Shown here: positions 1-8,923 of the stretch, piece after piece
Position numbering within the stretch: position 1 is the first letter of the stretch
Layout: every line of letters starts with the position of its first letter
NCBI RefSeq assembly: GCF_900128475.1
Contig: NZ_LT635839.1
Coordinates: forward strand, 421,112-485,111
From: Mediterranea massiliensis
GTDB taxonomy: Bacteria > Bacteroidota > Bacteroidia > Bacteroidales > Bacteroidaceae
Direction of reading: 5' to 3'
Length of the DNA stretch: 64,000 nt
Program-made: the position numbers and the translations under genes
Notes under the pieces: model-generated
The model's input: only the letters and a program-made list of their open reading frames with translations
Told to the model about the DNA's origin: nothing
The model's database searches: none

Positions 1-250
1 CGGCTTCGACCATCGTGGCCGTGTCGCGTCCGTATATCTGGATGGCCACGGGGCGCTCCTCGTCGCTGATGTTGAGCTTCTGCTCCGTCTTGCTGACGGA
101 ACGTATCAGGGCATCGGCCGAAACGAACTCGGTATATACCATGTCGGCGCCGAAGCGCTTGCACATCAGGCGGAAGGCGGGGTCGGTGACGTCCTCCATC
201 GGGGCGAGGAGCACGGGGCGCGGACCCAGGTCTATGTTGGCTATTTTCAT
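1..250 (-). CDS. dusB: tRNA-dihydrouridine synthase, 5' part only
   Basis: This is the first 83 residues of a Dus-family flavoenzyme, cut by the window edge. Dus proteins reduce specific uridines in the tRNA D-loop to dihydrouridine with FMN and NADPH. The N-terminus shows the family signature LAPMEDVTDPAFR at the first strand of the TIM barrel, followed by the MVYTEFVSADALI segment and the VAIQIYGRD strand. The start ATG is at 248-250, about 20 bases downstream of a TAnnTTTG element on the same strand. It diverges from the U32-family gene. Both neighbours are RNA-modification genes, which fits a small RNA-modification locus. The identification is firm at family level; the DusB subtype is the usual one in this phylum. 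Confidence 0.9.
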   Translation of the reverse strand, partial: MKIANIDLGPRPVLLAPMEDVTDPAFRLMCKRFGADMVYTEFVSADALIRSVSKTEQKLNISDEERPVAIQIYGRDTATMVEA

Positions 251-270
251 ATTCTGTTGCGTTTAGGCTG

Positions 271-278
271 CAAAAGTA
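271..278 (-). promoter_or_regulatory. -7 promoter element for dusB
   Basis: On the minus strand this reads TACTTTTG, a match to the Bacteroides -7 consensus TAnnTTTG, about 20 bases upstream of the dusB start. It lies only 12 bases from the opposing promoter element at 291-298, so the two divergent promoters overlap. Confidence 0.6.
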
Positions 279-290
279 CGGAAAAATATC

Positions 291-298
291 TACCTTTG
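291..298 (+). promoter_or_regulatory. -7 promoter element for the U32-family gene
   Basis: TACCTTTG matches the Bacteroides -7 consensus TAnnTTTG and lies 21 bases upstream of the ATG at 320. No clear -33 TTTG is visible at the expected distance. Confidence 0.6.
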
Positions 299-319
299 CC
301 ACATAACTGATAAAAAGAC

Positions 320-1603
320 ATGGAACTGAAAGACTTTGAGATAATGGCCCCCGTCGGCTCGCGCGAGTCGCTGGCCGCCGCCATACAGGCCGGAGCGAAC
401 TCCATCTACTTCGGCATCGAGAACCTGAACATGCGTGCCCGTTCGGCCAATACGTTCACCATCGACGACCTGCGCGAGATAGCCCGCACGTGCGACGAGC
501 ATGGCATGAAGAGCTACCTCACCGTGAATACCATCATCTACGACCAGGACATCCCCCTGATGCGTACCATCGTGCGTGCCGCCAAGGAGGCCGGCATCTC
601 GGCCATCATTGCCGCCGACGTGGCCGTGATGACCTATGCCCGCGAGATAGGGCAGGAGGTGCACCTCAGCACGCAGCTCAACATCAGCAACGTGGAGGCC
701 CTGCGCTTCTACGCCCAGTTTGCCGACGTGGTGGTGCTGGCGCGCGAACTCAACCTGGACCAGGTGGCCGAAATCTACCGCCACATCTGCGAAGAGAATA
801 TCTGCGGCCCGTCTGGCCAACGTATCCGCATCGAGATGTTCTGCCACGGCGCCCTGTGCATGGCCGTCAGCGGCAAGTGTTACCTGTCGCTCCACCAGAT
901 GAACAATTCGGCCAATCGTGGTGCCTGCATGCAGGTGTGCCGCCGCTCCTACATCGTGCGCGACAAGGAGACCGACGCCGAGCTGGAGATTGACAACCAG
1001 TACATCATGTCGCCCAAGGACTTGAAGACCATCCACTTCATGAACAAGATGATGGATGCGGGCGTGCGGGTGTTCAAGATAGAAGGCCGTGCGCGCGGCC
1101 CTGAGTATGTGCGCACCGTGGTGGAGTGCTACAAGGAAGCCATCCGCGCCTACCTGGACAATACCTTTACGGACGAGAAGATAGAAGAGTGGAACCGCCG
1201 CCTGGCTACGGTCTTCAACCGCGGCTTCTGGGACGGCTACTACCTGGGCCAGCGTCTGGGTGAGTGGACGAAAAACTACGGTTCGGCGGCCACGGAGCGC
1301 AAGATATACGTGGGCAAGGGCATCCGCTACTTCTCCAACATCGGTGTGGCCGAGTTCCTCGTCGAGGCGGCCGAGGTCAGTGTGGGCGACAAGCTGCTCA
1401 TCACCGGTCCCACGACCGGCGCCGAGTACGTCACGCTGGAGGAGGCGCGCGTTGATTTGAAACCTGTCCAGACCGTCCACAAAGGTGAACACTTCTCCAT
1501 GAAGTCCGTCAAGATACGCCCCAGCGACAAGCTCTACAAGCTGGTCAGCCTCGAGGAGCTGAAGCGGTTCAAGGGGCTGGATGTGGAACATCAGCGAGGA
1601 TAA
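320..1603 (+). CDS. Peptidase U32 family protein, probable tRNA/rRNA hydroxylation enzyme
   Basis: The 427-residue protein belongs to the U32 family, whose bacterial members TrhP and RlhA are needed for hydroxylation of tRNA or 23S rRNA bases, using prephenate and an iron-sulfur cluster. The N-terminal barrel begins with IMAPVGSRESLAAAIQAGA. The family cysteine pattern is present as FCHGALCMAVSGKCYLS followed by ANRGACMQVCRRSY, near residues 175-215. A small C-terminal barrel domain is also present. The length is typical for the short form of the family. It is divergent from dusB and is followed closely by a thioesterase gene. The peptidase name is historical; no proteolysis should be assumed. 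Which RNA it modifies cannot be told from sequence. Confidence 0.85.
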   Translation: MELKDFEIMAPVGSRESLAAAIQAGANSIYFGIENLNMRARSANTFTIDDLREIARTCDEHGMKSYLTVNTIIYDQDIPLMRTIVRAAKEAGISAIIAADVAVMTYAREIGQEVHLSTQLNISNVEALRFYAQFADVVVLARELNLDQVAEIYRHICEENICGPSGQRIRIEMFCHGALCMAVSGKCYLSLHQMNNSANRGACMQVCRRSYIVRDKETDAELEIDNQYIMSPKDLKTIHFMNKMMDAGVRVFKIEGRARGPEYVRTVVECYKEAIRAYLDNTFTDEKIEEWNRRLATVFNRGFWDGYYLGQRLGEWTKNYGSAATERKIYVGKGIRYFSNIGVAEFLVEAAEVSVGDKLLITGPTTGAEYVTLEEARVDLKPVQTVHKGEHFSMKSVKIRPSDKLYKLVSLEELKRFKGLDVEHQRG

Positions 1604-1616
1604 TAAATTTAATAAT

Positions 1617-2036
1617 ATGGCAGAAAAATACATCTACGAGCTGGAAATGAAGGTGCGCGACTACGAGTGCGACCTGCAGGGCATTGTGAACAACGCCAAC
1701 TACCAGCACTACCTGGAACATACGCGCCACGAGTTCCTTACTTCCGTGGGCATCAGCTTCGCCGCCCTCCACGAGCAGGGTGTCGACCCTGTAGTGGCCC
1801 GCATCAGCATGGCCTTCAAGACGCCGCTGAAGAGCGGCGACGAGTTCATTTCGAAGCTTTATATGAAGAAGGAAGGCATCAAGTACGTCTTCTATCAGGA
1901 CATCTTCCGCAAGAGCGACGGCAAGGTGTCGTTGAAGGGCGTGGTCGAGGCTGTCTGTGTGGTAAACGGGCGGCTGAGCGAGAGTGAACTGTTCGACCGT
2001 GTCTTTGCGCCCTATCTGACACCTGCAACTGATTGA
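1617..2036 (+). CDS. Hotdog-fold acyl-CoA thioesterase
   Basis: The 139-residue protein has the 4-hydroxybenzoyl-CoA thioesterase-type hotdog signature near its N-terminus: an acidic strand, then DLQGIVNNANYQHYLEHTR, where the Asp-x-x-Gly-x-Val-x-Asn pattern positions the catalytic acid. Such enzymes hydrolyse acyl-CoA thioesters in the cytosol; the substrate is not predictable. I chose the ATG at 1617. The in-frame ATG at 1581 would overlap the preceding gene and add a low-complexity extension not expected in this family. The 14-base gap to the U32 gene suggests co-transcription, and dprA follows after 31 bases. Confidence 0.85.
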   Translation: MAEKYIYELEMKVRDYECDLQGIVNNANYQHYLEHTRHEFLTSVGISFAALHEQGVDPVVARISMAFKTPLKSGDEFISKLYMKKEGIKYVFYQDIFRKSDGKVSLKGVVEAVCVVNGRLSESELFDRVFAPYLTPATD

Positions 2037-2067
2037 ACCTTTCTTCCCACGCTTACATCTGAACACC

Positions 2068-3186
2068 ATGAATACCGACGAACGAATTTGCAGCATTGCC
2101 CTGACCCTTTGTCCGGGCATCGGGCACATTGGTGCCAAGCGGCTGGTGGACACCGTGGGCAGTGCGGCCGAGGTGTTCCGCCTCCGCACGGAGCTGCCCG
2201 AGCGCTATCCTGATATGTTCCATACTTCTGTTGTGACTGCACTCGACAATCCTTCCGCCTTCCTCCAGGCTGAGCAGGAACTGGAGTGGGCCGAGAAAAA
2301 CCGGGTGGAGTGCTTGACGCTGGCCGACGAACGCTATCCCTCGCGTCTGCGTGAATGTGAGGATGCCCCTGTCGTCTTGTATTTCAAGGGAAATGCCGAT
2401 TTGAATCGCCTGCGGGTGGTCAGCATGGTGGGCACCCGCCGTGCCACCGACTATGGGAAACGCTTCTGTGCCGACTTCCTCCGCGACCTTTCCAGCCTGT
2501 GTACCGATGTACTCGTTGTCAGCGGCCTGGCCTATGGCATCGACGTCCATGCCCATCGGGCCGCTCTGTCCAACGGCCTCTCTACCGTAGGCGTGCTGGC
2601 CCACGGGCTGGACCGCATCTATCCTGCTGTCCATCGGAAGACAGCCGTCGATATGTTGGCCGAGGGCGGCCTGCTGACGGAGTTTCCGACCGGGACCAAT
2701 CCCGACCGTCACAACTTCGTGAGCCGCAACCGCATTGTGGCCGGCATGAGCGATGCCGTCATTGTGGTGGAGTCGGCAGCCAAAGGCGGTTCGCTCATCA
2801 CGGCAGAGCTGGCCGAGGGCTATCACCGCGACTGCTTTGCCGTGCCCGGCCGGGCGACGGACGAATATTCTACAGGCTGCAACCAGTTGATACGCGACAA
2901 CAGGGCGGCACTCATTAACGATGCGGCCGATTTTGTGAAAGCCATGAACTGGGGGCGGACTGCGGAGAGCCGCCAGAATACCCCTGTACAGCGCACTCTC
3001 TTCCCCGAACTGACGGAGGAAGAAGCGCGGGTCGTCAAGATATTGAGCCGCGATGACCTGCACATCAACACGCTGGTGGTGGAGGCCAACATTCCTGTCA
3101 ACCGCATGAGTGCCCTCCTTTTCGAACTGGAGATGAAGGGAGTCGTGAAGGCGTTGGTCGGAGGTGTTTACCATCTGTTGGCGTAA
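2068..3186 (+). CDS. dprA: DNA-processing protein DprA (Smf)
   Basis: This 372-residue protein binds incoming single-stranded DNA and loads RecA during natural transformation; it is conserved even in species not known to be competent. The Rossmann-like core is clear: MVGTRRATDYG, then VVSGLAYGIDVHAHRAAL, GLLTEFPTGTNPDRHNFVSRNRI and ESAAKGGSLITAELA. An N-terminal helix-hairpin-helix region lies in residues 10-60. A C-terminal winged-helix segment covers about residues 305-372. The length is normal. It is the last gene of a short run with the U32 and thioesterase genes. Confidence 0.95.
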   Translation: MNTDERICSIALTLCPGIGHIGAKRLVDTVGSAAEVFRLRTELPERYPDMFHTSVVTALDNPSAFLQAEQELEWAEKNRVECLTLADERYPSRLRECEDAPVVLYFKGNADLNRLRVVSMVGTRRATDYGKRFCADFLRDLSSLCTDVLVVSGLAYGIDVHAHRAALSNGLSTVGVLAHGLDRIYPAVHRKTAVDMLAEGGLLTEFPTGTNPDRHNFVSRNRIVAGMSDAVIVVESAAKGGSLITAELAEGYHRDCFAVPGRATDEYSTGCNQLIRDNRAALINDAADFVKAMNWGRTAESRQNTPVQRTLFPELTEEEARVVKILSRDDLHINTLVVEANIPVNRMSALLFELEMKGVVKALVGGVYHLLA

Positions 3187-3220
3187 GCATGAAGCATGCT
3201 GTCGGCCAGTGTCGGGAGAT

Positions 3221-3289
3221 GGCTTCCTGACACAGTGCTTCCTGACACCCTCATGCAGTGCTTCGTCAGCCCCTCACAAAGCACTTCGT
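3221..3289. repeat. 23-bp tandem repeat, three units
   Basis: Three head-to-tail 23-bp units lie at 3221-3243, 3244-3266 and 3267-3289, read best on the minus strand with each unit starting A(C/G)GAAG. They fill the gap between the converging dprA and lipoprotein genes. A similar 23-bp-period array lies at 62790-62858. Confidence 0.55.
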
Positions 3290-3312
3290 GAGGAGCCGAC
3301 GAAATGGAAGGA

Positions 3313-4629
3313 TCAGTCGTCGTATTCCGTGCGCAGGATTTCGCCTGTGGGGCTGATGTACAGCTTCAGTTCGTCGCGTCCTTTGCGCACTTCCACTTCA
3401 TACCAGCTGCTGTCCGGCGTTTCCACGTAGTCGAATTCTCTGTCGTCCGGCGTGTAGCCTTGGGCGGCAAGCGCATTTTTTACGGCTTCGGGCAACTGAT
3501 ACACTTCCCATTCGGTACGGACCCATTGGTCTTGCCCGTTGAACTTGACTTCCTTCTCCGTGCCGTCGTGCAGGAGGGTTATCTCCAGGTAGCCGTGGTC
3601 GTAATCTTTCTCCAGAATGACAGCTCCGGGATATTTCTGGTCGATGAAGCTTTGCAGGTCGTCCGCTACGGGTACACTGCCGTTGCCTCCACCGTTTCCG
3701 TTCTGGGGACGGCCGATGATGCCGGTTTCGTTCACATAGACCTCTCTGTCGTCGTCATACCCTGTTTCGAGTTCGAAGCAATAGTAGACGCCATTGTCGC
3801 GGGTGGTGTATTTCGTTACGTCGTCGATGGCGTTGTCGCTGGCATAGTAGGGAGAGGTGCGCAGATGGTTCAGGATGTCGGTCGGAATCTTGTCCAGACT
3901 TTTGCGGCCGTATTCGGTCTTGGTGTAGACCCATTGCTGCTGGTTGTCGAACAGAATTTCGTGCTTCAGTCCGTCGGCAATGATTTCCACCTCCGTACCG
4001 TTGCTTTCGTGGTCATAGTCCACGATGCGTGCGTCGGGGAAGTTCTGGTTGAGCCAGGCCTGTATGCCGCCTTCCGGCTGCTGTGGCAGGTATTCGTGGT
4101 AATCGTTGTCTGTTTCCGCATCAATGATTTCTTTCACGAGGATGCCTTCTTCCGTGTAGTACAGGTCGACTTCGGTTTCCACGTTCCCCTCTCTCTGCCT
4201 TGCTTCAATGATATACAGCGTTTCGTTGTTGTCGTTCCGCTGGAGCTTGTCTATTTCGTTGTCGATCTGCCAGCTTGCATACGGACTTGCTTCGAAGGCA
4301 GCTTTTACGGCGTCGGGCAGCTGCTGGTAGCTGATTTCGGTTTCCGTCATGTTCCAGTGCCCTTTCATGTTGAACCATGCCGTGTTGTTGGGTTCGTGTC
4401 CGCTGGCACGTGTGCTTGCCAGATAGAAATGGGCCACGGCGTATGTGTCCTGCGTGCTCCAGGAAACATTGGTGGCGTTGGGATATTTGGCGTTGAATTC
4501 CAGAATGACGGCTTCGGGTATGTTTTCCGGGATTGGGTCGGATTGCGGGTTGTTGTCTTCCGTACAGGATGTCATCAGAGCGAAGGCTCCTGCGAGCAGG
4601 ATGTAGCATAAAGGTAGAATTCTTTTCAT
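3313..4629 (-). CDS. Lipoprotein with tandem PepSY-like domains
   Basis: The 438-residue protein starts with a signal peptide ending in a lipobox (ALMTSC, cysteine at residue 22), so it is probably a lipid-anchored envelope protein. The body contains at least three repeats of a beta-rich unit. Each carries an IPEAVILEFNAKYPNA-like helix and a strand ending in an aspartate- and glutamate-rich turn, as in the PepSY-like family (PF11396) of Bacteroidetes. A Gly-Asn-rich linker separates the last unit. Most segments are acidic. The function is unknown; PepSY-like proteins are suspected periplasmic inhibitors or binders. A shorter relative lies at 61320-61787. Confidence 0.75.
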   Translation of the reverse strand: MKRILPLCYILLAGAFALMTSCTEDNNPQSDPIPENIPEAVILEFNAKYPNATNVSWSTQDTYAVAHFYLASTRASGHEPNNTAWFNMKGHWNMTETEISYQQLPDAVKAAFEASPYASWQIDNEIDKLQRNDNNETLYIIEARQREGNVETEVDLYYTEEGILVKEIIDAETDNDYHEYLPQQPEGGIQAWLNQNFPDARIVDYDHESNGTEVEIIADGLKHEILFDNQQQWVYTKTEYGRKSLDKIPTDILNHLRTSPYYASDNAIDDVTKYTTRDNGVYYCFELETGYDDDREVYVNETGIIGRPQNGNGGGNGSVPVADDLQSFIDQKYPGAVILEKDYDHGYLEITLLHDGTEKEVKFNGQDQWVRTEWEVYQLPEAVKNALAAQGYTPDDREFDYVETPDSSWYEVEVRKGRDELKLYISPTGEILRTEYDD

Positions 4630-4790
4630 AATCGGTTGTTTTTGGGTTAGTAATGATTTGCTTTCTCAAGCGGGTGTAGGTTGAAACTTTCTTCGGTGCA
4701 AAGAAAAGGAGTAAATTGGGAAAGAAACTGGAATTTTGTTTCAGAATGATGCTTTTTTACGGACAGCAGGGAGAGTTGAGACATACGGGC

Positions 4791-4855
4791 AAAAAAAATG
4801 GGCTCCGCCGAGCCCAACCTTTGTTAACCTTAAATCTAATACTATGAAAAAAATC
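4791..4855 (-). ncRNA. Putative short sRNA with its own promoter and terminator
   Basis: On the minus strand a promoter (-33 TTTG at 4890-4893, 20-base spacer, -7 TACATTTG at 4862-4869) is followed after about 65 bases by a strong intrinsic terminator. The hairpin is at 4800-4815 (GGGCTCGGCGGAGCCC) with eight T residues after it. No plausible ORF lies between. The start and end are estimated from these signals. The unit resembles the short paralogous sRNAs reported in Bacteroides, but the family assignment is from memory and needs a covariance search. Confidence 0.6.
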
Positions 4856-4861
4856 ACTGCA

Positions 4862-4893
4862 CAAATGTAGGGGGTTTCTGTTTATCCGCCAAA
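4862..4893 (-). promoter_or_regulatory. Complete -33/-7 promoter for the short sRNA
   Basis: The minus strand shows TTTG, a 20-base spacer and TACATTTG, an ideal Bacteroides housekeeping promoter. It is the best promoter match in the window. Confidence 0.7.
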
Positions 4894-4943
4894 TTTATTG
4901 TCAGAATTACACTCTATTTTAAACAACTTTCACTATTGTTTAT

Positions 4944-5029
4944 TGTTTGCGCACACAATAATCCTGTTGTTTGCTGTTTGCGCACACAAAATGAGGATTC
5001 ATTGGTAATATCGCTTGATATATATCAAG
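4944..5029. promoter_or_regulatory. Operator-like direct repeats and palindrome upstream of the sRNA promoter
   Basis: TGTTTGCGCACACAA occurs twice in direct orientation, at 4944-4958 and 4975-4989, with a 31-bp period (about three helical turns). A perfect 16-bp palindrome, CTTGATATATATCAAG, lies at 5014-5029. All are 50-140 bases upstream of the sRNA promoter. The arrangement suggests protein-binding sites; the regulator is unknown. The stretch from 5030 to 5198 shows nothing else. Confidence 0.4.
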
Positions 5030-5198
5030 TTGTTAAACGGGCGTTTTTGTTCAGCTTTTCTTCCAGTTGTGGAGGTTTGTCAGGGAATATAGGTTTATGT
5101 CCGTTGGAAATCAAATGTTTATTGCTGAAATCCTCTGCAAGGGTGTTGCAGGAGGATGATGGTGACGGCGTGCAGGTATTTTACCGTATGGAATTGAT

Positions 5199-5241
5199 AA
5201 AAAAAGAACTCCCCTGCCGGAAGTTTCCGACAGAGGAGTTC
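5199..5241 (-). terminator. Intrinsic terminator of the frd operon
   Basis: On the minus strand a GAACTCC...GGAGTTC hairpin (5206-5241) is followed by seven T residues (5199-5205), 36 bases after the frdB stop. Confidence 0.85.
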
Positions 5242-5276
5242 GTGTTGATATTAATCAAATGTAGAAAGGAGTCTGA

Positions 5277-6032
5277 TCAGTCTTTCAGCTTGGCGCGGAT
5301 GAAGTCGCGGTTCAGGCGGGCGATGTTGCTGATGGAGACATTCTTCGGACATTCGGCTTCGCAGGCACGGGTGTTGGTACAGTTACCGAAGCCCAGTTCA
5401 TCCATCTTGGCCAGCATGGCCTTGGCGCGGCGCAGTGCTTCGGGCTTGCCTTGGGGCAGCAGGTTGAGCTGGCTAACCTTGGCCGATACGAACAACATGG
5501 CGGAACCGTTCTTACATGCAGCTACGCAGGCACCGCAACCGATGCAGCTGGCGGCGTCCATAGCTTCGTCGGCAACAGTCTTCGGGATGAGGATGGCATT
5601 GGCATCCTGCGGAGCACCTGTGTTTACGCTGACGTAACCACCGGCCTGCATGATCTTGTCGTAAGCCGTACGGTCTACCATCAAGTCCTTGATGACAGGG
5701 AAACCAGCCGAACGCCAGGGTTCTACAGTGATGGTATCGCCATCGTTGAAGCGGCGCATGTAGATCTGGCAGGTCGTTGCGCCCTGTGCAGGTCCGTGCG
5801 GATGTCCGTTGATGTAGAGTGAGCACATACCGCAGATACCTTCGCGGCAGTCGTGGTCGAATACAACCGGTTCCTTGCCTTCAGAAATCAGTTGCTCGTT
5901 CAGGATGTCCAGCATTTCCAGGAAAGAAGTATCACCGGGAATGTCTTTCATCTGATAGGTTTCGAAAGCGCCTTTGGCCTTGGGGCCTGCCTGACGCCAT
6001 ATCTTCAGTGTAAATGATATATTTTTATCCAT
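5277..6032 (-). CDS. frdB: Fumarate reductase/succinate dehydrogenase iron-sulfur subunit
   Basis: This 251-residue subunit carries electrons between the flavoprotein and the membrane cytochrome b in the complex that reduces fumarate during anaerobic growth, giving succinate. The N-terminal 2Fe-2S domain has CREGICGMC followed by a distal cysteine in GATTCQ. The C-terminal domain has [12 protein letters not shown] and [13 protein letters not shown] for the 4Fe-4S and 3Fe-4S clusters. The length and order match the diheme-type Bacteroidetes enzyme. It is the third gene of the frdCAB operon, 34 bases after frdA, and is followed by a strong terminator. Identification is firm; frd versus sdh naming rests on the known physiology of the group. 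Confidence 0.95.
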   Translation of the reverse strand: MDKNISFTLKIWRQAGPKAKGAFETYQMKDIPGDTSFLEMLDILNEQLISEGKEPVVFDHDCREGICGMCSLYINGHPHGPAQGATTCQIYMRRFNDGDTITVEPWRSAGFPVIKDLMVDRTAYDKIMQAGGYVSVNTGAPQDANAILIPKTVADEAMDAASCIGCGACVAACKNGSAMLFVSAKVSQLNLLPQGKPEALRRAKAMLAKMDELGFGNCTNTRACEAECPKNVSISNIARLNRDFIRAKLKD

Positions 6033-6066
6033 TTTTGTTAGTTCTTTAATTGTTCAACATTCCCGA

Positions 6067-8013
6067 TTAGCTCTTGTAGTTACGAGTCTGTACCTTGATG
6101 GCTTCGTAAACCAGCGGCTCTTTCAGCAATACCGGAGCCTTGTCATCGCTGCCCTGGTATTCCCAGCAAGCCACGTAGAAGAAGTTCTCGTCGTCGCGCT
6201 TGGCTTCGCCTTCTTCCGTCTGATATTCTTCGCGGAAGTGACCACCGCACGATTCGTTACGGTTCAGTGCATCGTAAGCGATGAGTTCGCCCATCGTGAT
6301 GAAGTCGTTCAGACGGATGGCCTTGTCGAGCTCTACGTTCATGCCTTCCTTGCTGCCCGGGATGAAGAGGTTGGTTTCGAACTCCTTGCGGATGTCTTTC
6401 AGCTTGGCCAGACCGGTCTTCAAGCCTTCGGCTGTACGGCCCATACCAACGTATTCCCACATGATGTGACCCAGTTCCTTGTGGATGGAATCTACGGACT
6501 TCTTACCCTTGATGTTCATCAGGTGGTCAATCTTGTCCTGAACGGCCTTCTCGGCTTCTGCAAATTCAGGCAGGTCGGTAGAGAAGCGGGGAACGGTGAT
6601 TTGGTCGGCCAGATAGTTCTGGATGGTGTAAGGCAATACGAAGTAACCGTCGGCCAGACCCTGCATCAGGGCGGAAGCACCCAGACGGTTGGCACCGTGG
6701 TCGGAGAAGTTGCATTCGCCGATAGCGAACAGACCCTTGATGGAGGTCATCAGTTCGTAGTCTACCCAGATACCGCCCATGGTGTAGTGGATGGCCGGAT
6801 AGATCATCATCGGGTTCTCGTACGGATTGACGTCGGTGATTTCCTCGTACATGTCGAACAGGTTGCCATAGCGCTGTGCTACAACATCTCTGCCCAGACG
6901 GTTGATGGCTTCGGAGAAGTCGAGGAACACGGCCAGGCCGGTGTTGTTCACGCCGTAGCCCTTGTCGCAACGTTCCTTGGCGGCACGGCTGGCCACGTCA
7001 CGCGGAACCAGGTTACCGAAGGCCGGATAGCGGCGCTCCAAGTAGTAGTCGCGGTCTTCTTCGGGGATATCCTTGCCCTGCAGGGTACCTTCCTGCAGCT
7101 TCTTGGCGTCTTCGAGTTTCTTCGGGACCCAGATACGACCATCGTTACGCAGAGATTCGGACATCAGCGTCAGCTTGGACTGCTTGTCGCCGTGTACGGG
7201 GATACAGGTCGGGTGGATCTGTACGTAAGCCGGGTTGGCAAACCAGGCACCCTTGCGGTAGCAGGCCATTGCGGCCGAGCAGTTGCAGGCCATGGCGTTG
7301 GTCGAGAGGAAGTACGTGTTTCCATAACCGCCGGTAGCGATAACTACGGCATGGGCGGCGAAGCGCTCCAGCTTGCCTGTTACCAGGTTCTTGGCGATGA
7401 TACCGCGGGCACGACCGTCGATGATGACGATGTCTTCCATCTCATAGCGGGTATAGAGTTTCACGGTGCCGGCATTTACCTGGCGGCTCAGTGCGGAGTA
7501 GGCACCCAGCAGCAGCTGCTGGCCTGTCTGACCTTTGGCATAGAAGGTACGTGATACCTGTGCGCCACCGAATGAACGGTTGGCCAGCGTACCGCCGTAT
7601 TCGCGAGCGAAAGGAACACCCTGTGCCACGCACTGGTCGATGATGTTGTTAGATACCTCGGCCAGACGGTAAACGTTGGCTTCGCGGGCACGGTAGTCAC
7701 CGCCCTTTACGGTATCGTAGAACAGACGGTATACAGAGTCACCATCGTTCTGATAGTTCTTTGCAGCGTTGATACCACCCTGTGCGGCGATGGAGTGTGC
7801 GCGACGGGGAGAGTCCTGGATGCAGAAGTTGAATACTTTGAAACCCATTTCGCCCAGCGAGGCGGCAGCGCTGGCACCTGCCAGACCTGTACCAACCACG
7901 ATGATGTCCAGACGACGCTTGTTGGCGGGGTTCACTAATTTCTGATGGGCTTTATAGTTTGTCCATTTCTCAGCTACCGGTCCTTCCGGTATTCTTGAAT
8001 CTATCTTGGTCAT
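6067..8013 (-). CDS. frdA: Fumarate reductase/succinate dehydrogenase flavoprotein subunit
   Basis: The 648-residue catalytic subunit holds covalent FAD and the fumarate/succinate site. The dinucleotide-binding motif is near residues 36-50 ([16 protein letters not shown]). The FAD-linking histidine region is [12 protein letters not shown]. The capping-domain signature [11 protein letters not shown] and the C-terminal [10 protein letters not shown], which contributes an active-site arginine, are also present. The protein faces the cytosol and is anchored by FrdB and FrdC. It lies 54 bases after frdC and 34 bases before frdB, so the three are one operon read from the promoter near 8780. Confidence 0.96.
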   Translation of the reverse strand: MTKIDSRIPEGPVAEKWTNYKAHQKLVNPANKRRLDIIVVGTGLAGASAAASLGEMGFKVFNFCIQDSPRRAHSIAAQGGINAAKNYQNDGDSVYRLFYDTVKGGDYRAREANVYRLAEVSNNIIDQCVAQGVPFAREYGGTLANRSFGGAQVSRTFYAKGQTGQQLLLGAYSALSRQVNAGTVKLYTRYEMEDIVIIDGRARGIIAKNLVTGKLERFAAHAVVIATGGYGNTYFLSTNAMACNCSAAMACYRKGAWFANPAYVQIHPTCIPVHGDKQSKLTLMSESLRNDGRIWVPKKLEDAKKLQEGTLQGKDIPEEDRDYYLERRYPAFGNLVPRDVASRAAKERCDKGYGVNNTGLAVFLDFSEAINRLGRDVVAQRYGNLFDMYEEITDVNPYENPMMIYPAIHYTMGGIWVDYELMTSIKGLFAIGECNFSDHGANRLGASALMQGLADGYFVLPYTIQNYLADQITVPRFSTDLPEFAEAEKAVQDKIDHLMNIKGKKSVDSIHKELGHIMWEYVGMGRTAEGLKTGLAKLKDIRKEFETNLFIPGSKEGMNVELDKAIRLNDFITMGELIAYDALNRNESCGGHFREEYQTEEGEAKRDDENFFYVACWEYQGSDDKAPVLLKEPLVYEAIKVQTRNYKS

Positions 8014-8067
8014 AATGTAATTACAATTTAGTCATTTACAGTCTACGAATTCGCGAGCTTTGCGTTT

Positions 8068-8745
8068 TTACATCAGCGATTTGATGTAGAATACCACAAC
8101 TACCAGGGCAAAGCAGATGACAACGATGGTGGAGTAGATGTTGGAGATGCATTTCCAGCGGTTGATCCACGTCTTGTTGTTCCAGCCCAATGTCTGCATG
8201 GAGCTCCAGAAACCGTGAGTCAGGTGGAACCACAGGGCAAACAGCCAGATGAGATACAGAACGACGTTGACGATGTTGCCGAACGTGTTCTGGATGTGGT
8301 AAATACCGTCAGCAGCGTATGCCATAACGCTCAGGTCCTCGCAGCCGGCCAATTCGGGCAGCATCATTTTGGACCAGAAGTGTACCAGGTGCAGGCACAA
8401 GCCTACAATGACAATGATACCCAGCACCAGCATGTTCTGAGAAGCCCATTCCACTTCTTTGCGACGCTCCGTTACAGCGTAGCGCTCGCTACCGCGTGCC
8501 TTGCGGTTCTGCATGGTCAGCCAGAAGGCATAGATGATGTGAATGATGAACAATGCAGCCAGTCCCAGTGTACCGACTACCGCATACCAATTCGCTCCCA
8601 AGAACTCACAAACCATGTTGTAGCCTTCGGCTGAGATAAGCGCAACAAGGTTCATCGCCATGTGAAACGTCAGAAACAGGATAAGGGCGATGCCGGTAAC
8701 GCTCATCACCACTTTCCTTCCTACAGATGAATTACTTAACCACAT
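8068..8745 (-). CDS. frdC: Fumarate reductase/succinate dehydrogenase cytochrome b subunit
   Basis: The 225-residue membrane subunit has five predicted hydrophobic segments, as expected for the single-subunit diheme cytochrome b family that accepts electrons from menaquinol. The N-terminus SSVGRKVVMSVTGIALILFL is typical of the family. Histidines suited to heme ligation occur in TFHMAMN, IIHIIYA, LHLVHFW and FHLTHGFW. It is the first gene of the frdCAB operon, with the start ATG at 8743-8745, downstream of a TATATTTG promoter element. Confidence 0.93.
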   Translation of the reverse strand: MWLSNSSVGRKVVMSVTGIALILFLTFHMAMNLVALISAEGYNMVCEFLGANWYAVVGTLGLAALFIIHIIYAFWLTMQNRKARGSERYAVTERRKEVEWASQNMLVLGIIVIVGLCLHLVHFWSKMMLPELAGCEDLSVMAYAADGIYHIQNTFGNIVNVVLYLIWLFALWFHLTHGFWSSMQTLGWNNKTWINRWKCISNIYSTIVVICFALVVVVFYIKSLM

Positions 8746-8776
8746 AAATGATTGAATTTAAGTTATTTAATAGTTA

Positions 8777-8784
8777 CAAATATA
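8777..8784 (-). promoter_or_regulatory. -7 promoter element of the frdCAB operon
   Basis: The minus strand reads TATATTTG, matching TAnnTTTG, 31 bases upstream of the frdC start. No clear -33 element is seen. Confidence 0.55.
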
Positions 8785-8923
8785 TCCTTGGGTTATGGTT
8801 GGACGATATTTCCTTGCAAAAATAGAGGAAAAACATTGATTAAGCAAGGGATTAAGGAAATATTTCCGTAATCAGTGCGTGCAGGCTTCGGGCGGAAGCC
8901 GGCTTGGAGGCACGGAACGAAAG

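Noticed and set aside
290..1633. 447-residue open frame on the minus strand over the U32 gene
   Set aside because: It has an antisense composition rich in His, Val and Leu with no family motif. The plus-strand gene has clear U32 motifs.
3304..4611. 435-residue frame on the plus strand over the PepSY-like lipoprotein gene
   Set aside because: It is a mirror frame without motifs. The minus-strand gene has a lipobox and repeated domains.
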